Shown: positions 57,550 to 64,000 of the stretch, one piece after another
Layout: each line of letters starts with the position of its first letter
Position numbering within the stretch: the stretch's first letter is position 1
DNA from: ZC4RG36 sp964652205
Lineage (GTDB): Bacteria; Chloroflexota; Anaerolineae; Aggregatilineales; Phototrophicaceae
Length of the DNA stretch: 64,000 nucleotides
Assembly: GCA_964652205.1 (NCBI GenBank)
Contig: CAZZAO010000004.1
Coordinates: forward strand, 26,596-90,595
Direction of reading: 5' to 3'
Position numbers and translations under genes: made by a program
Notes under the pieces: model-generated
What the model saw: the letters and a program-made list of their open reading frames with translations, nothing else
What the model was told of the DNA's origin: nothing
The model's database searches: none

Positions 57550-58685
57550 TGCACTTCGACGCCAGCGACGTCGTTAGCCGCCGAGGTCATTGAGGNNNNN
57601 NNNNNCTGCTGCCACTTGGTCTGGAGCATGGTGTAGGTCGCCTCGGAGATTGCGCCCGACATCAGCCGCGCGTCCAACTGATCGAGGAACGCCTGAACTT
57701 CCTCTTTCGTCTGCGGATTGGTCGGAGCAGCGGACGGCACAGGCGCAGCAGCCTGCGGCGCAGCCTCGCCACCGGCCCGATTCTGCATCATGTTCATCAT
57801 CATCTGCTGCATCTGCATCTGCTGCTCGGCCATCTTGCGCTGCATGTCGGCCATGTCGGGGTTGAGCGCCGCGCCGATCTGCTGGCCGACGCCGAGGCCC
57901 AGTCCCGCGCCCGCCAGCGCGCCGCCCGCGCCGGTATTCTCCGCCGCCTTCTGGGCAATATTGAGCCGCTGGACGCGCTCCCACTGGTCGAGCGAGACGT
58001 AGTTACGCAGTTCGTCGAGCGTGACGCCTTCCTTCGCCTGAAACGGATTCGACTCGAATGCCTTGATCTTCAGGCCGAGCGCGTCGAATTTGTCATTGAG
58101 CTTCGCCAGCATCGCCGCGTTCAGGTCGCCGATCATCCGATTGGCGTCGGGGATGCTCTGCGCGCCGGACGAGGACAGCAGCCGCGCCACCTCGCCGAGC
58201 AGCATCGCCTGAATACGATCCTTGATGTCGGTCACTGTCGTGATCGGCTTGCCGACGCCGTACTGCTTGACGAAGCGCATCGGGTCGCTCACGCTGATGT
58301 CGATGACGCCATGCGTAATCAGCAGCACCGCGCCGAGGCCGCGACCGGGCGTTTCCAGCACAATCGGCGGGTTGGTTCCCCAGCCGACCTGCGGCATATC
58401 CTTCAGGTTGACGAAGTACAGGTCGGCGGTGAACGGCGTCCGTCCATTCGTCGCCAGACCGATGATGCCCGACAGAATCGGGATATTGGCCGTCGACAGC
58501 GTATGCCGACCGGTCGGCAGCACGTCGAGCGCCTCACCGCCGCGCACGAACACCGCCGCCTGACTTTCGCCGACGATCACCTGCGAGCCGAGCCGCCAGT
58601 CACCGCTGCCGCCCTGCGGCTCGCGGTAGGTCAGCTCCTCAGTAGCGACGTTGACGTGATCGATAACATCAATGATACGGGCCAT
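57546..58685 (-). CDS. SPFH-domain protein (YdjI/virion-core type), with assembly gap near the end
   Basis: About 379 codons. The SPFH domain (1-210) has VGESQAAVFVRGGEALDVLPTG near the N-terminus and PVxFKVQ-like strands such as TPFTADLYFVN; these are typical of the YdjI proteins labelled virion core protein. A Gly/Ala-rich segment and a Met/Gln-rich tract (QQMQMQQMMMNMMQ text) follow. Then comes a SHOCT-like C-terminal piece, LDQLDARLMSGAISEATY. A 10-N gap interrupts the last residues (57596-57605). YdjI homologues act with membrane-stress or membrane-fluidity systems. It is the last gene of the four-gene minus-strand cluster. Confidence 0.8.
   Translation of the reverse strand: MARIIDVIDHVNVATEELTYREPQGGSGDWRLGSQVIVGESQAAVFVRGGEALDVLPTGRHTLSTANIPILSGIIGLATNGRTPFTADLYFVNLKDMPQVGWGTNPPIVLETPGRGLGAVLLITHGVIDISVSDPMRFVKQYGVGKPITTVTDIKDRIQAMLLGEVARLLSSSGAQSIPDANRMIGDLNAAMLAKLNDKFDALGLKIKAFESNPFQAKEGVTLDELRNYVSLDQWERVQRLNIAQKAAENTGAGGALAGAGLGLGVGQQIGAALNPDMADMQRKMAEQQMQMQQMMMNMMQNRAGGEAAPQAAAPVPSAAPTNPQTKEEVQAFLDQLDARLMSGAISEATYTMLQTKWQQXXXXSMTSAANDVAGVEVQ
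57596..57605. other. Assembly gap (10 N) inside the SPFH gene
   Basis: Ten N's near the 3' end of the SPFH gene; true length unknown. Confidence 0.95.
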
Positions 58686-58730
58686 GCCCCAACTCCTTTA
58701 AAAGTACCGGGTACCGGGTGAAAACGCCTG

Positions 58731-59261
58731 CTAGGACTTGCCGATGTTGGTCAGGGTGTCGGCGCGTTTGGCGAACGACTCGCTGGCCTCGGCAATCAGA
58801 CTGTCGAGCGTCTGAACCGCGCCATCGACGTCGCCCTTATCGGTCACAACCTTATCGAGCGTGTCGAGCGCCCCGTCGAGCTTCTCGACGTAGCCGATCT
58901 GAAGCTCATCGAAGTTATAGAGCAGATCGAGCGCCGCTGCATCGACCTTGATCGCTTCGTAAAAGCCGGAATAACCGGGCGCTGCCGCCTTGATCCGGTC
59001 ATGATAGGTTTGCAGGTGCGCGGTCACAGCGGACAGCTTGCTCATGCCCTTCATGCCGTTCTGATCGAGCAGGCGGCGCGAAATCCCGGCCAGCCGATTG
59101 ATGCGCTGCTGAACTGCGTCTGCGAGATAGTCGCGCAGCATCCGGTCAGCCGTGCGCCGCGCCTTACGATCCATGTAGCCCTCGAAGCCGGGAATATGCT
59201 TGAGAATCCTCGGCAGCGAGCCACGGTCATTGGTAATTCGGTTATACAGGTCTGATGACAT
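58731..59261 (-). CDS. Helical protein of unknown function in the SPFH cluster
   Basis: A 176-residue soluble protein, nearly all alpha-helical. It has Arg/Asp-rich segments (MDRKARRTADRMLRDYLADA; LAGISRRLLDQNG) and long heptad-like stretches near the C-terminus (LDTLDKVVTDKG, TLDSLIAEASESF), suggesting coiled coil. ATG at 59261 follows GGAGTGG. It lies between the SPFH and zinc-ribbon genes, with 45 bp to the SPFH gene, so it is likely a partner protein. No family recognised. Confidence 0.65.
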   Translation of the reverse strand: MSSDLYNRITNDRGSLPRILKHIPGFEGYMDRKARRTADRMLRDYLADAVQQRINRLAGISRRLLDQNGMKGMSKLSAVTAHLQTYHDRIKAAAPGYSGFYEAIKVDAAALDLLYNFDELQIGYVEKLDGALDTLDKVVTDKGDVDGAVQTLDSLIAEASESFAKRADTLTNIGKS

Positions 59262-59361
59262 TTGAACCACTCCTACTTTCTGATACAGCAATCCACCTGT
59301 TATAGCGGCTCAAACGTGGTTGCGAACTCCCAGTTTTGCGGAGTTCAACCGCGTTCATCCC

Positions 59362-59904
59362 TCACGACAGGAAGTATTCTGTACCGCAGAACTTGCAGAC
59401 GACGATCCCCTTGCCCGCCAGCGTCAATTCGCCGCCGCAATTCTTGCACTTATCTAACTGGCGAAGCTGGCTGGCGTCGGCGGAATAGAGGACGCCCTTA
59501 TCCCAGTTGACGTAGCCGCTGAAGACCTGCAAGCCGACAAGCTGATGCACCATGTCGCGGACGCTGTCGACCGGGACATGCATCTCAACCGCCACGTCAT
59601 TGACCTGTACCTGCCCGCGACTCTTGATGATGNNNNNNNNNNNNNNNNNNNNCCGCTGCATGACCGAGTCCTGCTGCTCCTGCTGGCCGCCGCGCAGGTA
59701 TGAAAAGACGCCAAAACCGACCAGCAGCGCCACCGGGATGAACAGGATGAAGCCGCCGAGCAGCGCGCCGCCCGAACTCGTGCCGCTCACGCCTTTCGAG
59801 GTCGCGTACAACTGCACCTGCGATGCCAGCCACAGCCCGCCAATCACGGCGATGCCGAGGCCCAGAACTGCCAGAACGATGCCGATCAACCGGCCTGAAC
59901 TCAT
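59362..59904 (-). CDS. Two-helix membrane protein with winged-helix and zinc-ribbon, broken by a gap
   Basis: About 180 codons as assembled. Two membrane helices (about 6-28 and 50-70) come first. A winged-helix-like region follows (SRGQVQVNDVAVEMHV, DMVHQLVGLQVFSGY). The C-terminal zinc ribbon has two CxxC pairs (KCKNCGGELTL and VVCKFCGTEYF). A 20-N gap (59633-59652) lies between the helices and the winged helix, so a part is missing. Same operon as SPFH and DUF2207 genes. The winged helix may mediate protein contact rather than DNA binding. Confidence 0.68.
   Translation of the reverse strand: MSSGRLIGIVLAVLGLGIAVIGGLWLASQVQLYATSKGVSGTSSGGALLGGFILFIPVALLVGFGVFSYLRGGQQEQQDSVMQRXXXXXXXIIKSRGQVQVNDVAVEMHVPVDSVRDMVHQLVGLQVFSGYVNWDKGVLYSADASQLRQLDKCKNCGGELTLAGKGIVVCKFCGTEYFLS
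59633..59652. other. Assembly gap (20 N)
   Basis: Twenty N's inside the zinc-ribbon gene. Confidence 0.95.
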
Positions 59905-59923
59905 GTTTACCCTCGCTTAATGG

Positions 59924-61891
59924 TTAGCCGAACCCACTGCTGCCGCCGCCGCTGGAACCGCCGCCGCCGCCACCACCACCGCTGAACGACCCGCCGCCGC
60001 CGCTCCAGTGACCGCTGCTGCCCGATGTCGAGGACTGCGGGCGGCTGGTCATGGCGCGTGAAGCCGAGTCGAGCATTGACGAGAGGCCGGTCGAGAGGTT
60101 TTCCAGCCCGCTCGACAGGTTGCCAGACATGTTGTTGAGGTCGAACCCGCCGCCCGGCGCCTGCGCCAGATCGCCGGGGAAGCCCGCGCCGCCCGTCCCA
60201 AACGGATTGGCGCTGCTGATCGGCGTGCCGGGGATGTAGCCACGGCGGTACGGCCCGCCGATGTAGGTCGGGAAGTACCAGAACGGAATCGGCATATTCG
60301 GCACATCGCGGAAGCGCTGCATCCACGTATGGTCGAGGTTGAAAGCGACCGCGTAGGGCAGGAACTCATCGAAATGCTGCGCCGCGCTGCCGACGTCGCC
60401 ATACTTCTCCAGATGGCGCAGGTATTCGAGGAAGGCGTTCCACTTGGCCGCCTCTTCCGCGCCCTTCTGCGTTTTGGCGGGCATGGCCTGCGCGGTAATC
60501 AGCGCGACGACGCCGACCAGACCCAGCGCGAACGGAATGCAAGCCAGAATATCGCCGTAGGTATCGGCAGCAGCCCCGACGCCGAAGAAAAAGATCACCG
60601 CCGCCAGACCGATCAGCAGGATGCCGATGAACGACCAGCGCGTGCGGGTTGCGTTCGGGTTTTCAGGGAACAATCCCTCGCTCACCAGCGCGCTGTAAAG
60701 GTCGTTCTGAATCTGCGGAATGACGCTGTAGAACTTGTTCTGAAGCGAAGTCAGCGAGCGCTCCATCTTGTCGCCGCTGAAGACGTTATTCATGAAGCGC
60801 GACTCGTAAGGCTTAAGATCAGACGTCGCTTTATCGGTGCGCTTGAAGGTGAAGCTGCTGCTCTTGCCGATACCGAACAACCCTTCCGTCTGCTCTTCTT
60901 CGATAACAATATAGCCGCGCCGGGCGAGGTCGATCATGATCGACATCACATCGCGGACGTCCGCTTTCTCGTCGATCAGCGTCCCGACGACTGCCGGAGA
61001 CAGGTTCGACGGCGGCTCGCTCAGGTATTCCGGCACGACGCCAACTTTCGGATCGCGCCCGCGCGTCATATAGAGCATGTAGATCACCAGCGGCCCGCCG
61101 AGCGCGATCAGCAGCGAGACGAGAAAGACGACGATGTTGATGATCGGCTGGACATTGTCCTGAAAGGCGCGCTGCTGATCGAACGAGCCTTGCCACGCTG
61201 GCGCGACCAGATTCGGATCGTGTGGATACTGCGCGCGCAGCTCGAAATTCTCGTCGCCGCCGATCTGGCGCGTCGCGCTGGCGGTCACGGTCGTGCCGCT
61301 GACGTCAACCGTTGCCGGCGCGCCATACGTTACAACCGGATCCGTGCCTTCACGCGGCGCGTAGCCTGCTGGCAGCGTCAGCTTGATCGTGCTTGCGCCG
61401 ATGCCGAAGCCGAAATGCTCCGGCGGGATAGCTGACCACCACAACTGGTCGCCGCCCTCATAGGCCCGCAGCGCGCCATCGACGGTGTATGCGATAGAAA
61501 ATTTAGCGCTGCCATTGGTGATCGGTTGCAGGAAATAATAGGCAATCGTCATCCCGTTCGAGCCGCGCGAGGCGCAGTAGGTTCCCGCCGACTTATTGCA
61601 GCCCGATTGCAGCGGCTGACCGTCCTGCTCGACCGAAATATTGGTGATTCCCGTCAGGTTCGTCATCTCGATAACGCGCGAGCCAAAGCGGAACGTCCCC
61701 GTAAACTGCACGTCGTACAGCTCGGTCACGTCGAAATGGTTGCCGCTGGTATCAACGTTATCGATATTCACGTCCCAACGGTTCCAGAACACCGTTCGGT
61801 CATCCTGTGCGGCAGCGGGCCTCACGCCGGGCAGGATCAGCGCCAGCACGGCAACGGCCAGCAGCGTTGTCAAACTCGTTCGTACTCGCAT
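59924..61891 (-). CDS. DUF2207-type membrane protein
   Basis: A 655-residue exported membrane protein. A signal peptide is followed by an extracellular beta domain with typical DUF2207 text (LYDVQFTGTFRFGSR, WWSAIPPEHFGFGI, STIKLTLPAGYA). Then comes a membrane helix (about 265-285), a cytoplasmic winged-helix-like part (VGTLIDEKADVRDVMSIMIDLARRGY), and two more helices. The end is Gly/Ser-rich (many SGGG units). ATG at 61891 gives the signal peptide; an extended start at 61924 is less likely. It heads the operon. Partner function with SPFH protein is inferred. Confidence 0.82.
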   Translation of the reverse strand: MRVRTSLTTLLAVAVLALILPGVRPAAAQDDRTVFWNRWDVNIDNVDTSGNHFDVTELYDVQFTGTFRFGSRVIEMTNLTGITNISVEQDGQPLQSGCNKSAGTYCASRGSNGMTIAYYFLQPITNGSAKFSIAYTVDGALRAYEGGDQLWWSAIPPEHFGFGIGASTIKLTLPAGYAPREGTDPVVTYGAPATVDVSGTTVTASATRQIGGDENFELRAQYPHDPNLVAPAWQGSFDQQRAFQDNVQPIINIVVFLVSLLIALGGPLVIYMLYMTRGRDPKVGVVPEYLSEPPSNLSPAVVGTLIDEKADVRDVMSIMIDLARRGYIVIEEEQTEGLFGIGKSSSFTFKRTDKATSDLKPYESRFMNNVFSGDKMERSLTSLQNKFYSVIPQIQNDLYSALVSEGLFPENPNATRTRWSFIGILLIGLAAVIFFFGVGAAADTYGDILACIPFALGLVGVVALITAQAMPAKTQKGAEEAAKWNAFLEYLRHLEKYGDVGSAAQHFDEFLPYAVAFNLDHTWMQRFRDVPNMPIPFWYFPTYIGGPYRRGYIPGTPISSANPFGTGGAGFPGDLAQAPGGGFDLNNMSGNLSSGLENLSTGLSSMLDSASRAMTSRPQSSTSGSSGHWSGGGGSFSGGGGGGGGSSGGGSSGFG

Positions 61892-62164
61892 ACCGCAAAT
61901 GCTCCTTACGCTGTCATCATCCACACCTGGGCTGGCACGTTTCGAGCCGCATGAGCGCCGCGTGCCAGCGCCACAGGGCTACGATCATACCCTAAGGATA
62001 CTATACGGCAATTCAAGTCGTCACGTCTCAGGCAAATAGTCGGGAACCTCTCTCGGTCAAACGGCAGAGATTGCTGCCTGAGCCGACTGGCGGCTATTTC
62101 AGGATGTGTGTATTATGAAACCAGAGTCTAACGATGGCCGGATTCATGGCGAGGAGAAAGGTCT

Positions 62165-63934
62165 ATGCAACATAGACATTGGATCGCAGGTCTGATCTTT
62201 ACGGTGCTGGCATTTGGCGCGCTCACCTTCAGCGCCAGCGCGCAGGACAGCACCGCCACGGCGGAAGCAACGCCGGATGTCCTGGCGACAGCCGCGCCCC
62301 CCGCCACTGAAACTGCTGAAGCGACGGCAGTCACAACGGAAGTCGCAACCGCCGCGCCGACCGTCGCGCCGACGGCAGTCAGTGAATTTATCATTTACGC
62401 GGTCGAACCGGGCGACAACCTCTATAAGATTTCGGTCAAGTTCGGCACGACGATGGATCGGATCGCCGCCGATAACGGCATCACCAATCCGCAGCTGCTC
62501 TACGCGGGCCAGCAGTTGAAGATTCGCAACCCGCAGGCTCAGAACCTGCCGACCGCCGCCCCGACAGCGACGGAACCGAGCGCGCCGCCTGTGTCGCAGC
62601 AGACCTATGTCGTCACTTTCGGCGACACGCTGGCGCGGATCGCCAATCGCTTCCACGTCACCCAGGCGGCCTTGATGCAGGCTAACAAGATCACCAATCA
62701 GAATCTGGTCTACGTCGGCCAGACGCTGATTATCCCCGGCACGGCGACGCCGACACCGATGCCTACGCCGACCGAATCCGTCCCGGAGATCACGCTTGAG
62801 GCACAGGCCGCGACGCTCAACACCAGCTTTGGCTACGGCCTTGAAGTCTTTGCCGCTGCCGATAACGCCGCTTCGGTAGCGCAGGTCGCCTCACAGTTGG
62901 GCATGGGCTGGGTCAAGGTCGAAGTAGACTGGCGTGACTATGAGCCAACTCAGGGACAGATCGATTTCACCACGCTCGACCCGATTGTTGACGCGCTGTC
63001 CGGGCAGAACCTGAAGATTCTGTTCACCGTCACCACTTCGCCGGAATGGGCGCGTACCAGCCGCGACGAAGAAGGCCCGCCGGATGATTTCGGCACTTAC
63101 GCCAGCTTCGTCGGCCAACTGGCGGCGCACTACAACGGCAAGGTGCAGGCCTATGAAATCTGGGACGAGCCGAACCTGCGCCGCGAGTGGAACAGCAACC
63201 TGCACGCCATCAGCCCGCAGAGCTATATCGAGCTGCTCCGTCAGGCTTACGCGACGATCAAGGCCGCCAACCCGCAGAATATCGTCGTCAGCGCGGGCCT
63301 CTCGCCGACCGGCTTCAACGACGGCGTCAATGCCATCAACGACCGCATCTTCCTCGACGGCCTGTACGCCAACGGCGTTGGCAACGTCACCGATGCCATC
63401 GGCGCGCATCCCGGCGGCTGGGCCAACCCGCCCGACTCGCTCTGCTGCGCGGCGTCGGCAGGCGTCTCGACTCACTTCGAGGACAAGAGCTTCTACTTCC
63501 TCAACACCCTCGGCGACTATCGCCAGATCATGACGCAGAACGGCAATGCGACGAAGCCCATCTGGGTGACGAAGTTCGGCTGGGGAACCAGCGAAGACAC
63601 CGCCGCGCCGTCGTCGATCAATGTTTTCATCACCTACACCAGCCTGGCCGAGCAGGCGATCTACGACCCGCGCGGCTTCGAGATCGGCCAGCAGTTGGGC
63701 TACATCGGGCCGATGTTCCTCAACAACCTCAACGGCTGTCAGGCCCGCCCGAACGACGCCGAGCTGTGCTACTACAGCCTGATCGGCCCCGACGGCGCGC
63801 CGCGCCCGGTCTACACCGCCGTTCAGTCGATGGACAAGACAGCGCCTGACGCGGTGCCGGAATCGACCGAACCCGCCATGACCGCGATGCCATTCGCCGC
63901 GACGGCTGAAGTCACGGCCAATGCAACCGGGTAG
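62165..63934 (+). CDS. Exported protein with two LysM domains and a glycosidase fold lacking the nucleophile
   Basis: A 589-residue exported protein. Signal peptide (1-27), a Thr/Ala-rich linker, then two LysM domains (YAVEPGDNLYKISVKFG near 78-122 and YVVTFGDTLARIANRFH near 145-190). The rest is a clan-A (alpha/beta)8 glycosidase-like domain: the acid/base motif is EIWDEPN (E335; families have WNEPN). The nucleophile motif, usually TEFGW, is WVTKFGW, with Lys470 at the nucleophile position. Hydrolysis is therefore unlikely; binding of wall glycan is likelier. ATG at 62165 follows GAGGAG. Confidence 0.78.
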   Translation: MQHRHWIAGLIFTVLAFGALTFSASAQDSTATAEATPDVLATAAPPATETAEATAVTTEVATAAPTVAPTAVSEFIIYAVEPGDNLYKISVKFGTTMDRIAADNGITNPQLLYAGQQLKIRNPQAQNLPTAAPTATEPSAPPVSQQTYVVTFGDTLARIANRFHVTQAALMQANKITNQNLVYVGQTLIIPGTATPTPMPTPTESVPEITLEAQAATLNTSFGYGLEVFAAADNAASVAQVASQLGMGWVKVEVDWRDYEPTQGQIDFTTLDPIVDALSGQNLKILFTVTTSPEWARTSRDEEGPPDDFGTYASFVGQLAAHYNGKVQAYEIWDEPNLRREWNSNLHAISPQSYIELLRQAYATIKAANPQNIVVSAGLSPTGFNDGVNAINDRIFLDGLYANGVGNVTDAIGAHPGGWANPPDSLCCAASAGVSTHFEDKSFYFLNTLGDYRQIMTQNGNATKPIWVTKFGWGTSEDTAAPSSINVFITYTSLAEQAIYDPRGFEIGQQLGYIGPMFLNNLNGCQARPNDAELCYYSLIGPDGAPRPVYTAVQSMDKTAPDAVPESTEPAMTAMPFAATAEVTANATG

Positions 63935-63940
63935 AGTCAT

Positions 63941-63978
63941 GCCCTCACCCCCGGCCCCTCTCCCTCAGGGCGAGGGGA
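63941..63978. repeat. REP-like element, CCCTCACC family, copy 4
   Basis: GCCCTCACCC at 63941-63950 with closing CGAGGGG around 63971, just after the glycosidase-fold gene. Confidence 0.5.
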
Positions 63979-64000
63979 AAAGATCAAAATAAAGAACGCC

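Overview
The window looks like a piece of a draft chromosome, probably a metagenome-assembled genome because of three short N runs at 45787, 57596 and 59633. It most likely comes from a member of the Chloroflexota, near Anaerolineae or related lineages. The evidence is indirect. GC content is high. There are many GTG and TTG starts and many secreted or lipid-anchored proteins with Thr/Pro-rich linkers and LysM or SH3 domains. Isoprenoid genes follow the archaeal-like mevalonate pattern with isopentenyl phosphate kinase, as shown in Roseiflexus. No rRNA, insertion sequence, prophage or CRISPR array is visible. One tRNA-Thr(CGT) and one T-box leader are present.

Layout. 1-6560: end of pheA, a SufR-like regulator with an A-type Fe-S carrier, three secreted proteins (SH3, LysM-M23, beta-propeller) and an SCP2 protein. 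6651-13324: a HEAT protein and a site-2 protease, then an isoprenoid cluster (mevalonate-family decarboxylase divergent from a UbiA phosphoribosyltransferase, mevalonate kinase and isopentenyl phosphate kinase). 13488-16758: a peptide-type ABC importer without its ATPases. 16954-23693: a PrsW-like membrane protein, an unknown protein, a trypsin-fold protein with Thr at the nucleophile position, tlyA and lepA. 23760-27280: a VOC protein, an Imm-5-like protein, then overlapping pyrE-like, pyrF-like and cinA genes that all appear to have lost catalytic residues. 27513-33110: a sugar-ABC ATPase, a GNAT protein, an Nramp-related transporter and a type II NADH dehydrogenase behind two CRP-like palindromes. 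33465-39818: purH, tRNA-Thr, udk, and a T-box leader before a methyltransferase and valS. 40041-45413: a small HEAT protein, two paralogous LysM proteins, a VapBC pair and mutL. 45487-49584: a histidine kinase divergent from a REC-MinD fusion and a second kinase. 49652-53496: yajC-secD-secF and a dehydrogenase broken by an in-frame stop. 53726-57494: a secreted protein, a membrane protein and a GT39-like glycosyltransferase. 57546-61891: a four-gene SPFH/DUF2207 membrane operon. 62165-63934: a LysM protein fused to a glycosidase fold that lacks the nucleophile.

The most distinctive theme is the number of recognisable enzyme folds with altered catalytic residues: PyrF-like, PyrE-like, the CinA C-domain, the trypsin fold, PrsW-like and the glycosidase. 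The overlapping cinA/pyrF-like/pyrE-like set is the best candidate for an undescribed system. All assignments come from reading motifs by eye; no database search was run.
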